A DNA stretch of 16,937 nucleotides from UMGS1781 sp045650705. Lineage in GTDB: Bacteria > Bacillota > Clostridia > TANB77 > CAG-508. Under the pieces are notes generated by a model. It was given only the letters and a program-made list of their open reading frames with translations. It was not told the origin of the DNA and ran no database searches. Positions 5,668-12,012 of this stretch are shown here, in pieces; position 1 is the stretch's first letter, and every line of letters begins with the position of its first letter. The translations under genes were made by a program, and so were the position numbers. The stretch lies in the NCBI GenBank assembly GCA_045650705.1, contig JAZRRK010000044.1:1-16937 (forward strand). Reading direction: 5' to 3'.

Positions 5668-7716
5668 TTAACAATCTAACATATCTGAATATGTTGGCAT
5701 AGGCCAATATTCTCTTGGTAAGGCATCTTCTAATTTATCTACACAGTCTCTTAATTCTTCCATTCTGCTTTTTATTTCATTACTAAAATATTTTGCTTTT
5801 TCTTCTATTGCCATATCTTTTCCAATTAATTCCTTTTGTAAGTTAATTATAGTTGTATTTAACATGTTTATTAGATTAACAAGATTGTTTAATTTTTCTT
5901 CCAAATATTCTAAATCTTTTATTTTATTTAATGTGCTTTCTAAAAAGTTAGCATACTTTAACGCTTGTGGTAGAATATCTTGTGAGGCCATTTCTATCAT
6001 CACTTTTGCTTCTATTTCAATATTTTTTATATATTTTTCTAATTTTATATTATATCTTGAAAGCAGTTCTTCTCTTCTATACACATTAAACTCTTCAAAC
6101 ATTTTTATAGAACTCTCTGTTATAAATGCTCTAAAAGCTTCTGGTGCATTTTTTATGTTTTTTAGCCCACGTTTTTTAGCTTCATCTTCCCATTCTTTTG
6201 AATAAGAATTACCGTTATAAATTATTTTAGAATGTTCATTATATAAGTTAATTATTACTCTTTTTAAATCATTGTAAAAGTCCTTTGAATTTTCTAATCT
6301 ATTAGCAATTGTTGATAAAGCTTCTGCCATGATTGTATTTAAAACTGTGTTACAAACTGTAACAGATGATGATGAACCTGGCATTCTAAATTCAAATCTA
6401 TTTCCTAAAAATGCAAACGGAGATGTTCTATTTCTATCAGTTATATTGGTTTGAGATAACTCTAAAGATGTTTCACCTAATTTAATTTTATTCCCTTTAT
6501 CGTTTGCTATTTTTTCTAATACATTTGTTAATTCTTCTCCTAAATATATTGAAACAATTGAGCTTGGAGCCTCAAATCCGGATAGCCTGTTGTCATTGTT
6601 ACTAGAAGCAACCGTTGCTCTTATTAGGTCTGAATGTTTATCTACTGCTGAAATTAGCGCAACTATCATTGTTATAAACTGAGCATTTTCCTTTGGAGTT
6701 TTTCCGTACGAGAATAGCTTTTTGCCATCGTTTGTACTTATAGACCAGTTATTATGCTTTCCTGAACCGTTCATACCTTTAAAAGGCTTTTCGTTAAGCA
6801 AACAAATTAAATCTTGCTTTTTAGCTTCTCTCTCCAATGTCTCCATTGTAAGAAAATCGTGGTTTGCTGCTGATTTTAGGTTTTCAAAGTGTGGCACTAA
6901 TTCATATTGTCTTGGTGCTACTTCGTTATGTTTTACTTGTGCAGGAACTCCTAGTTTCCAAAGTTCTTGCTCAACCGTATTCATGAATTTCCCTGTTTTT
7001 TCGCTTATACAGCTCATATAATGTGTTTTAGCAGAACCTATCAAAGCTTTTCCAAATAATGTTCTACCTGTTAGCATTAAGTCTTTTCGTTTTTTATAAT
7101 CTTCTTTTCTTATTAAAAAGTATTCTTGTTCTATTCCTACTGTTGAGAAAGATTCAGTACTTTCATTATAATCAAACAACCTTAATATTCTTAATACTTG
7201 TTTATTTAGAGCTTCGCAAGAATTTAGAAGTGGTGTTCTTTTATCAAGTGAAGTTCCATCTGGTGCTTCCAATATTGTAGGAATGCAAAGAACTACTCCA
7301 TTTGCATTCTCTTTTAAGAAAGGTGGGTATGTAAAATCCCATTTTGTTAATCCTCTTGCTTCAAAAACTGAACGCAGCCCACCATTTGGAAATGATGATG
7401 CATCTGTTTCGCCAGTGATTAATGCTGATACTGGGAATTCTATAATAGGTTTATTTTCTTGGTCCATTGATAAAAAACTTGTTTGCTTCTCTGCTATTGT
7501 TCCACTTAAAGGTTGAAACCAATGAGAATAATGTGTTGCTCCTCTTTCTATTGCCCAATTTTTTATAACATCTAAAACTTTTTGAGCTAGCATTTTATCG
7601 AATGGAATTTCATTTTTTATCATTTGTTTGTAGTTCTCAAAATTTTTCTTTGAAATATGTTTTTTTAAATAATCTTCTGTGAAAACGTTGGTACTAAACA
7701 TATCAAATTTGTTCAT
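5668..7716 (-). CDS. glnN: Glutamine synthetase type III
   Basis: ATP-dependent ligation of ammonia to glutamate, the entry step of nitrogen assimilation in the cytoplasm. The GSIII signature THYSHWFQPLSGTIAEK is at 61-77. Active-site and metal motifs are GIEQEYF (194-200), NEVAPRQYE (264-272), KGMNGSGKHNNWS (313-325), NRLSGFEAP (376-384) and DRNRTSPFAF through NRFEFRMPGSS (427-449). At 682 aa it fits the family's roughly 690-730 aa and is far from GSI or GSII. I start at ATG 7716 because AAAGGGG precedes it; an in-frame ATG at 7791 would add 25 residues with no good ribosome site. It is a single-gene unit. No PII or TnrA/GlnR gene is nearby. The 3' side (5577-5655) has only a weak dyad (CTTTAAA-N9-TTTAAAG), so its terminator is unclear. 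Confidence 0.95.
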   Translation of the reverse strand: MNKFDMFSTNVFTEDYLKKHISKKNFENYKQMIKNEIPFDKMLAQKVLDVIKNWAIERGATHYSHWFQPLSGTIAEKQTSFLSMDQENKPIIEFPVSALITGETDASSFPNGGLRSVFEARGLTKWDFTYPPFLKENANGVVLCIPTILEAPDGTSLDKRTPLLNSCEALNKQVLRILRLFDYNESTESFSTVGIEQEYFLIRKEDYKKRKDLMLTGRTLFGKALIGSAKTHYMSCISEKTGKFMNTVEQELWKLGVPAQVKHNEVAPRQYELVPHFENLKSAANHDFLTMETLEREAKKQDLICLLNEKPFKGMNGSGKHNNWSISTNDGKKLFSYGKTPKENAQFITMIVALISAVDKHSDLIRATVASSNNDNRLSGFEAPSSIVSIYLGEELTNVLEKIANDKGNKIKLGETSLELSQTNITDRNRTSPFAFLGNRFEFRMPGSSSSVTVCNTVLNTIMAEALSTIANRLENSKDFYNDLKRVIINLYNEHSKIIYNGNSYSKEWEDEAKKRGLKNIKNAPEAFRAFITESSIKMFEEFNVYRREELLSRYNIKLEKYIKNIEIEAKVMIEMASQDILPQALKYANFLESTLNKIKDLEYLEEKLNNLVNLINMLNTTIINLQKELIGKDMAIEEKAKYFSNEIKSRMEELRDCVDKLEDALPREYWPMPTYSDMLDC

Positions 7717-7822
7717 AGTATCCCCTTTCTCAGTATATGGACATATATATTTTTTTATGAATTCTAAATTTTGTTGGAAATATATTATCATAACTCCAAG
7801 TAATTATCAAGATATATGATAT

Positions 7823-7852
7823 ATTATAGTATTGAAACTAAAAAATGAACAA
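7823..7852 (-). promoter_or_regulatory. Possible glnN promoter
   Basis: Minus strand TTGTTC (7847-7852), 18 bp, TATAAT (7823-7828). The -35 lies inside the terminator hairpin of the gene upstream. The leader to ATG 7716 would be about 100 nt. Confidence 0.45.
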
Positions 7853-7880
7853 CTACATCAAAAGATATAGTTGCTCATTT
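7840..7880 (-). terminator. Terminator of the 120-aa gene
   Basis: Minus strand AAATGAGCAACTA pairs with TAGTTGTTCATTT across a short loop, with one mismatch, followed by T6. It starts 7 bp after the stop at 7887. Confidence 0.75.
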
Positions 7881-7886
7881 TATTGT

Positions 7887-8249
7887 CTACTTGAGTCTTA
7901 ATGAAAATTCATATCCGTATAATTCACCTTTATGATACGTAGTTCTTGATTCAATGTCATATTCGGATGCAAGAGAAGTTGCTACTATAACAACTTCTCT
8001 TTTAACAGGGACTCGTTTCAAAGTCTCTATTTCTGTATAAATACAGTCTGATCCATGAATTGAAAAAGAAATATCCAAATAATAATTTTCAGGATAAATA
8101 GAAGCCAGCTCGCGAAATCTTGGAATAATGTATTTTTCCAAGAACCATCTTGCTTCATCTTTATACTTTCTTGCTATTTCATTTGTTTTTCTTTCCTTTT
8201 CTCCTTCATACCGCTCACGCTTTGCTTTGAGTTCATCTCTAATAGACAT
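7887..8249 (-). CDS. Hypothetical protein, 120 aa
   Basis: ATG 8249 is preceded by AAGGAGG. The N-terminal 50 residues are a highly charged helix (RDELKAKRERYEGEKERKTN and on), a likely coiled coil. The remaining half looks alpha/beta and ends in YGYEFSLRLK. It has no signal peptide, membrane segment or recognisable catalytic motif. It is unrelated to the 122-aa and 80-aa proteins at the left, yet its promoter and leader are clearly homologous to theirs. Its -35 box lies in a copy of the tRNA-Asn 3' end. It is a single-gene unit closed by its own terminator. Function unknown; the leader links it to the cassette genes. Confidence 0.7.
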   Translation of the reverse strand: MSIRDELKAKRERYEGEKERKTNEIARKYKDEARWFLEKYIIPRFRELASIYPENYYLDISFSIHGSDCIYTEIETLKRVPVKREVVIVATSLASEYDIESRTTYHKGELYGYEFSLRLK

Positions 8250-8359
8250 ATTTTGCCTCCTTAAATAATTATTTTACATAGATGTTTATATGTATACCTG
8301 TAAACAGGAGTATAAAAGATTAACATAAATATTTTAGCACATTTCTTTGTTTTTTGCAA
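8250..8359 (-). promoter_or_regulatory. Promoter plus conserved leader L3
   Basis: Minus strand TTGCAA (8354-8359), 17 bp, TAAAAT (8331-8336). The leader aligns along its whole length with L1 and L2: TTATGTTAAT, then the perfect dyad CCTGTTTACAGG (plus strand CCTGTAAACAGG, 8297-8308), then TAAAATAATTATTTAAGGAGG-like sequence (here with one T fewer). Preservation of the dyad at a fixed position in three leaders suggests function. Confidence 0.7.
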
Positions 8360-8376
8360 GTTGGACTTGAACCAAC
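8357..8376 (-). repeat. 20-bp copy of tRNA-Asn T-arm/3' end
   Basis: Identical to 8574-8593 inside the tRNA-Asn gene (plus strand CAAGTTGGACTTGAACCAAC), in the same orientation and 217 bp apart. Such duplicated tRNA 3' ends are typical att scars, but no integrase is present. Confidence 0.6.
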
Positions 8377-8394
8377 TCCTACAGTTTAAAACTA

Positions 8395-8527
8395 GCTACT
8401 TCAGAGCCTTGCAGAAATGCAAGGTCTGAAGTAGCAGTTTTTGCACCTATCGAAATCTCGCTGCTTCTGCCACCGGCAGCGCTCGATTTCTCATCAGTTA
8501 ACGGCCTCGCTGCGCCCGGCTGTTAAC
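8395..8527. repeat. Cluster of three palindromes, partly GC-rich
   Basis: IR1 (8395-8435) is GCTACTTCAGA and CCTTGCA with a GAAA loop, an 18-bp stem with one bulge. IR2 (8452-8490) is GAAATC...GATTTC around CGCTGC...GCAGCG. IR3 (8497-8527) is GTTAACGGC...GCTGTTAAC. IR2 and IR3 are far richer in G+C than their surroundings. No gene lies here. IR1 is followed on the plus strand by a T5 run and could terminate weakly. Confidence 0.65.
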
Positions 8528-8536
8528 CTTTATTAC

Positions 8537-8566
8537 ATAAAAAAAGTTAGTCCGAAGACTAACTTT
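8537..8566 (-). terminator. Terminator of the 5S-tRNA-Asn unit
   Basis: Minus strand AAAGTTAGTC-TTCG-GACTAACTTT followed by T: a 10-bp stem (8543-8552 with 8557-8566) with a UUCG tetraloop. It starts directly at the tRNA 3' end. Confidence 0.9.
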
Positions 8567-8641
8567 GGCTCCCCAAGTTGGACTTGAACCAACGACCTAT
8601 CGGTTAACAGCCGAGCGCTCTACCGACTGAGCTATTGGGGA
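8566..8641 (-). tRNA. tRNA-Asn (GTT)
   Basis: 76 nt including an encoded CCA. The acceptor TCCCCAA/TTGGGGA pairs fully. D-arm AGCTCAGTCGGTAGAGC, anticodon loop CTGTTAA with anticodon GTT, and T-arm GTTGGTTCAAGTCCAAC are all standard. It is co-transcribed behind the 5S rRNA gene, about 10 nt downstream, and is followed immediately by a UUCG terminator. Confidence 0.96.
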
Positions 8642-8650
8642 ATATATAGG

Positions 8651-8765
8651 TTGGCGACTACTTATCTTTCCAGCAAGGTATCTCGCAAGTATTTTCAGCA
8701 TTAACGTGCTTAACTTCTGTGTTCGGTATGGGAACAGGTGTATCCACGTTGTTATCATCACCATG
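8651..8765 (-). rRNA. rrf: 5S ribosomal RNA, orphan copy
   Basis: On the minus strand the conserved core CCCATACCGAACACAGAAGT and the following AAGC are present. The terminal stem TGGTGAT pairs with GTCGCCA. Length is about 115 nt; ends are approximate. It is not preceded by 23S rRNA: about 7 nt upstream of its 5' end is its own near-consensus promoter. It is thus a stand-alone 5S-tRNA-Asn transcription unit. Confidence 0.93.
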
Positions 8766-8771
8766 CTCTGT

Positions 8772-8800
8772 ATTATACACTATATCTTTCCTAAATTCAA
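8772..8800 (-). promoter_or_regulatory. Promoter of the 5S-tRNA-Asn unit
   Basis: Minus strand TTGAAT (8795-8800), exactly 17 bp, TATAAT (8772-8777). The 5S 5' end starts about 7 nt downstream, as expected for a direct start. Confidence 0.85.
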
Positions 8801-8848
8801 TACTTTTTATTCATTTTTTTGAAAATTTTATATTGGGTATAAAAACTA

Positions 8849-8877
8849 TTGAAACTAAAAAATAAATATGCTATACT
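8849..8877 (+). promoter_or_regulatory. Promoter of tRNA-Thr
   Basis: TTGAAA (8849-8854), exactly 17 bp, TATACT (8872-8877). It is divergent from the 5S promoter, with about 50 bp between the two -35 boxes. Confidence 0.8.
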
Positions 8878-8897
8878 AATATAGTATTTAAAAATAT

Positions 8898-8973
<76 letters not shown>

Positions 8974-9054
8974 TTTTTTACTCCCACGAAATATTATAAA
9001 ACTAGAAAATATTGAGATTTTCATAGATTTTCATGATTTTTTTGCGAAAATATC

Positions 9055-9083
9055 TTGAATTTTTACAGAAATTATGGTATAAA
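9055..9083 (+). promoter_or_regulatory. Promoter of the abi module
   Basis: TTGAAT (9055-9060), 17 bp, TATAAA (9078-9083). The predicted start is G9090, exactly the first base of the RNA motif. Just upstream AGATTTTCAT is repeated twice in tandem (9014-9034), a possible binding site. Confidence 0.7.
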
Positions 9084-9089
9084 TATATT

Positions 9090-9131
9090 GAGCGGTATCC
9101 AAGAAACTTTCGAAGCCTTGGGTCATTTTTT
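9090..9131 (+). ncRNA. AbiF-associated RNA motif, copy A
   Basis: A 38-nt motif (9090-9127) followed by a run of T6. It contains CGGUA, a 7-bp stem (9097-9103 with 9117-9123) and the loop AAACUUUCGAAGC, in which CUU/AAG can pair. It is homologous to copy B at 10046-10083, with stem changes compensated. It lies between the promoter and the ribosome site of the HEPN gene. The stem plus U-tract could end a ~42-nt RNA or let part of transcription through. From memory, a conserved abiF RNA motif has been reported beside Abi_2 genes; identity with that family was not checked. Confidence 0.75.
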
Positions 9132-9148
9132 ATATATAAGGAGTGCTA

Positions 9149-10024
9149 ATGAAAGAATATAAATCAAATGAAGAGCTAATAGAATACTTATCATCAAAAG
9201 GAGTAATGGTTTCAAATAAAAAAGATGCTCTAGAAAAAATTGAGAAATATACATATTATTCAATTGTTAACACTTATAAGAATGTTTTTAAAAATGAAAA
9301 TGGAGACTACTTAGATAACGTTTCTTTTGATGATATATATGCTTTGTTTGAATTTGATAAAAATCTTAAAAATATAATATTAAAATATTGCCTAGAAATT
9401 GAAACAGTTATAAAATCAATTATGGCAAATCAAATTTCTAGAGTATATGGCATACAAAACTATTTAGAAATTTCTAACTTAGATGTTAGTATAAATGCTG
9501 ATATAAAGGAAAATTTACTTAAAAAGATTAATAATGAAATTAAAAAAGATTATAATGTTCATACTGCTGTAACACATTATATTGATAAATATGGCTTTGT
9601 TCCACCATTTGTGCTAGTTAAAATTCTAACATTTGGTGTAGCAAGTAGTTATTATGGATTACTTAAACAAAGTGATAGACAAGCAGTTGCAAAGTATTTT
9701 AAAATATCAGATAAATTATTAAAGCAAATATTAAAAAACTTAACAACAATAAGAAATATAACAGCACATTCTGATAGATTATATAATTACACTAGTAAAT
9801 TTTATCTTTCTTTTAAACTTATTGATGAAAATTATATAAAATCAGATAATATAACAAATTTATATATGGTTGTAAGATGTATGGAAAAATTATTAACTAA
9901 AGAACAGTATGAAGATTTATATAATTCTATATGTGAAGAAGTTGTCAAACTTGGAGAAAAATTAAAATCTATTGAAGTAAGTAAAATTACAAAAATAATG
10001 GGATTTCCTATGAATAAAAATTAA
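9149..10024 (+). CDS. Abi_2/AbiF-type HEPN protein (putative RNase)
   Basis: Member of the Abi_2 (AbiD/AbiF-like) abortive-infection family. An N-terminal helix block LFEFDKNLKNIILKYCLEIE (about 67-86) is followed by a C-terminal HEPN motif IRNITAHSDRLYN, where R202-N-I-T-A-H207 is the R-X4-H ribonuclease signature. At 291 aa it has the family's usual length of about 300. Start ATG 9149 lies 5 nt after AAGGAG; the upstream GTG at 9143 overlaps that site and is unlikely. It is flanked on both sides by copies of one structured RNA, the layout of an RNA-controlled toxin. Known: HEPN proteins of this group cleave RNA in defence or toxin-antitoxin systems. Inferred: the RNA restrains the protein. 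No signal peptide or membrane segment is present. Confidence 0.88.
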   Translation: MKEYKSNEELIEYLSSKGVMVSNKKDALEKIEKYTYYSIVNTYKNVFKNENGDYLDNVSFDDIYALFEFDKNLKNIILKYCLEIETVIKSIMANQISRVYGIQNYLEISNLDVSINADIKENLLKKINNEIKKDYNVHTAVTHYIDKYGFVPPFVLVKILTFGVASSYYGLLKQSDRQAVAKYFKISDKLLKQILKNLTTIRNITAHSDRLYNYTSKFYLSFKLIDENYIKSDNITNLYMVVRCMEKLLTKEQYEDLYNSICEEVVKLGEKLKSIEVSKITKIMGFPMNKN

Positions 10025-10033
10025 TGAAATAAA

Positions 10034-10039
10034 TATAAT
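10034..10039 (+). promoter_or_regulatory. -10 box for RNA copy B
   Basis: TATAAT lies 6 bases before G10046, the same spacing as the -10 of copy A to G9090. No convincing -35 is seen. Confidence 0.45.
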
Positions 10040-10045
10040 AATAAA

Positions 10046-10116
10046 GAACGGTACTTAGAAAACTTTCGAAGCTCTAAGTCATTCAAATAGCCTAGAGTTT
10101 ACACTCTAGGTTTTTT
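10046..10116 (+). ncRNA. AbiF-associated RNA motif, copy B, with own terminator
   Basis: The motif (10046-10083) has the same length as copy A with 28 of 38 bases equal. Its stem 10053-10059 / 10073-10079 differs from copy A at five of seven pairs, all still paired. The loop AAACUUUCGAAGC is unchanged. It starts 22 bp after the HEPN stop codon and ends in an intrinsic terminator, giving a probable RNA of about 71 nt. Confidence 0.72.
10091..10116 (+). terminator. Terminator of the abi module
   Basis: CCTAGAGT-TTAC-ACTCTAGG (8-bp stem) followed by T6. Confidence 0.9.
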
Positions 10117-10169
10117 AGTAATTTTAATAATTGTTATATACTTTTTATAAAACTTATGCTAAAATGTAA

Positions 10170-10721
10170 TTACAGTTGATTAAAGAACGGAAAAATTGGA
10201 GTGTTTTTTCGCATATAACCACGACAAACGCTCCAAAAGCAAAAATCGTCAAATCGATATGGTATGACGATTTTTTTAGTTGTTACCTTTCTAATACTAT
10301 TGTTACTGGGCCGTCGTTTAATAGACTTACTTTCATGTCTGCTCCGAAATATTCCACTTGCCACTTTTTTTACCTCTAAAGAACATTTTTCTTTGAAATA
10401 TTCATATAATTTATCTGCTTTATCTGGTGGGGCTGCATTTACAAAACTTGGTCTATTCCCTTTTTGGCAGTCTGCATATAATGTAAATTGTGATACTACT
10501 AATATTTCTCCATCTATATCTTTTATAGATAAATTCATTTTATCATTTTCATCTGTAAATATTCTAAGTTTGCATATTTTTTGAACAAGTTCATCTGCTA
10601 CTTTTTCTGTATCTTCTGGTCCTACTCCTAATAGTACTAATAAACCTTGTCCTATTTCTCCTGTTACTTCTCCATCTACTTTTACATTTGCATTTTTTAC
10701 TCTTTGTATAACTGCTTTCAT
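10170..10721 (-). CDS. dtd: D-aminoacyl-tRNA deacylase, frameshifted near the C-terminus
   Basis: Hydrolyses D-aminoacyl-tRNA to protect translation; normally a cytoplasmic homodimer of about 145-150 aa. Residues 1-125 are clearly Dtd, with MKAVIQRV at the start and the SQFTL motif at 77-81. After SGIF125 the open frame runs into unrelated sequence (RSRHESKSIKRR and on) to 183 aa, reading through the terminator region. Removing one base (G10346 on the plus strand) restores GADMKVSLLNDGPVTIVL and a stop at 10283, giving a normal 145-aa protein with the Gly-cisPro motif (about 137-138). As given, the product lacks that motif and should be inactive. This is either a sequence error or a fresh mutation. 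It lies 26 bp after ddh, in the same operon. Confidence 0.88.
   Translation of the reverse strand: MKAVIQRVKNANVKVDGEVTGEIGQGLLVLLGVGPEDTEKVADELVQKICKLRIFTDENDKMNLSIKDIDGEILVVSQFTLYADCQKGNRPSFVNAAPPDKADKLYEYFKEKCSLEVKKVASGIFRSRHESKSIKRRPSNNSIRKVTTKKIVIPYRFDDFCFWSVCRGYMRKNTPIFPFFNQL
10197..10277. terminator. Two adjacent hairpins between abi and dtd
   Basis: TGGAGTGTTT ... AAACGCTCCA (10197-10237) has one G-T pair. AATCGTCA ... TGACGATT (10243-10273) is flanked by A and T runs and serves as terminator for dtd on the minus strand. Convergent transcripts from the abi module stop earlier, at 10116. Confidence 0.65.
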
Positions 10722-10747
10722 TTAAAACAATCCTTTCTAATATGCTT

Positions 10748-11728
10748 TTATACTATGGTTTTCAATAATTCTTCATTTGTTTTTGTACTTAACATTGCTG
10801 GTGGTATGTCTAGAACTGTTCTTGCTCCTGTTTCACCTTTTTGATGTAATCTATATGCTGCTCTTGCATATGCTATAAGTACACTTGATGTAAATTCGGG
10901 ATTTGATTCTAGTTTTAATGAATATTCTATTATTTGATTTGTTTTATTATCTAATCCTGTTTTTCCGCTTCTTATAACAAATCCTCCATGTGGCATACCA
11001 CTATGATTTTTTTTCAACTCTTCTTCTGATATGAAGTGAACAATTGTATCATAATCTGAAAAATAGTTTGGCATTGTTTTTATTTCTTCTTCTATTTTTT
11101 TGCTATCTGCTCCATCTTCTAGTACTACAAAACATTCTCTTAAATGTTTTTCTCTTGTTGTAAAGTCTGGATTATCTCCTGCTCTAACTACTTCTACCGC
11201 TTCTTCAATAGGAATTGTATATTGAACTGCGTTTTTTACCCCTTCAATTCTTCTAATAGCATCTGAATGACCTTGGCTTACACCTTTCCCCCAAAATGTG
11301 TATGTGTTTCCCTGTGGCAATATTGCTTCTGCATATAACCTATTTAATGAGAATAAACCTGGATCCCATCCTACAGATATAATTGAAATCTTACCGCCTT
11401 TTTTTGACTGGTCATTCATATTAGCATAATATTGTGGAACTTTTGCATGAGTATCAAAGCTATCTATTGTATTAAACATTTCAGCATATTTTGGACCTTG
11501 CTCTGGTAAATCTGTTGCTGAGCCTCCACAAAGTATCATAACATCAATTTTATTCTTCCATTCTTCTATTTCTGAAACATTAATAACTGGAACATTTGTA
11601 ATTGTTTTTAAATCACTAGTATTTCTTCTTGTAAATATTGCAACAAGTTCCATATCTGGATTTTGTTTGATAGCAAGTTCTGTTCCTTTTCCTAAATTTC
11701 CATAACCTAAAATACCTATTCTAATCAT
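10748..11728 (-). CDS. ddh: meso-Diaminopimelate D-dehydrogenase
   Basis: NADPH-dependent reductive amination of tetrahydrodipicolinate directly to meso-diaminopimelate, the one-step route to lysine and to the cell-wall cross-linking residue. The nucleotide-binding motif ILGYGNLG is at 6-12. Substrate and family blocks are CGGSATDLPEQGP (67-79), FDTHAKVP (91-98), SVGWDPGLFS (118-127), GKGVSQGHSDA (147-157) and MPHGGFV (245-251). At 326 aa it has the family's standard length. An AGGAGG-type site precedes ATG 11728. It sits between a 76-aa gene (9 bp upstream) and dtd, in the ligA operon. Confidence 0.95.
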   Translation of the reverse strand: MIRIGILGYGNLGKGTELAIKQNPDMELVAIFTRRNTSDLKTITNVPVINVSEIEEWKNKIDVMILCGGSATDLPEQGPKYAEMFNTIDSFDTHAKVPQYYANMNDQSKKGGKISIISVGWDPGLFSLNRLYAEAILPQGNTYTFWGKGVSQGHSDAIRRIEGVKNAVQYTIPIEEAVEVVRAGDNPDFTTREKHLRECFVVLEDGADSKKIEEEIKTMPNYFSDYDTIVHFISEEELKKNHSGMPHGGFVIRSGKTGLDNKTNQIIEYSLKLESNPEFTSSVLIAYARAAYRLHQKGETGARTVLDIPPAMLSTKTNEELLKTIV

Positions 11729-11737
11729 AAAAACCTC

Positions 11738-11968
11738 CTAATTTATCTTATACTCAATTTCTTCCATAAATTCAAACAATTCTTTCACTGCTTTTAAGGT
11801 AACTATTTGACTCTTTGGATGTGGACCTTTATCGTTACTTACCAATTGCCTAGAATAACAGTTTTTATCTAATTTAGCTAACATATATCTTTTATCCATA
11901 TATGTATAATATATTTGATATCCTTCGTTTAATTCCTTCCATAATCTTTCAAAAGTATATTCTTCCAT
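11738..11968 (-). CDS. Hypothetical protein, 76 aa
   Basis: A small protein rich in Tyr, Lys and Glu, starting MEEYTFERLWKELNEGYQIY and ending FMEEIEYKIN. It has no signal peptide, membrane segment or cysteine cluster (one Cys only). The ribosome site is weak (AAAGGGA). It lies 44 bp after ligA and 9 bp before ddh, so it is almost certainly co-transcribed with both. The family is not recognised. The N-terminal part, with aromatic residues and a YMDKRYMLAKL strand pattern, looks like a compact alpha/beta fold (inference only). Confidence 0.7.
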   Translation of the reverse strand: MEEYTFERLWKELNEGYQIYYTYMDKRYMLAKLDKNCYSRQLVSNDKGPHPKSQIVTLKAVKELFEFMEEIEYKIN

Positions 11969-12012
11969 AAAATATATCCCTTTCTATCTATTTTGATAAC
12001 TTTAAATAGCAA

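Noticed and set aside
7717..7791. Longer N-terminus for glnN from ATG 7791
   Set aside because: The extra 25 residues are not family-like and lack a ribosome site, while AAAGGGG precedes ATG 7716.
8357..8425. A second, complete tRNA gene downstream of tRNA-Asn
   Set aside because: The T-arm is intact, but a 7-bp acceptor partner and a D-arm cannot be found; only about 59 nt could fold and CCA is absent. It is treated as a tRNA 3' fragment.
10170..10282. C-terminal extension of Dtd as a new domain
   Set aside because: The extra residues are read from the terminator region in a shifted frame. The normal family ending is present in the neighbouring frame and stops at 10283.
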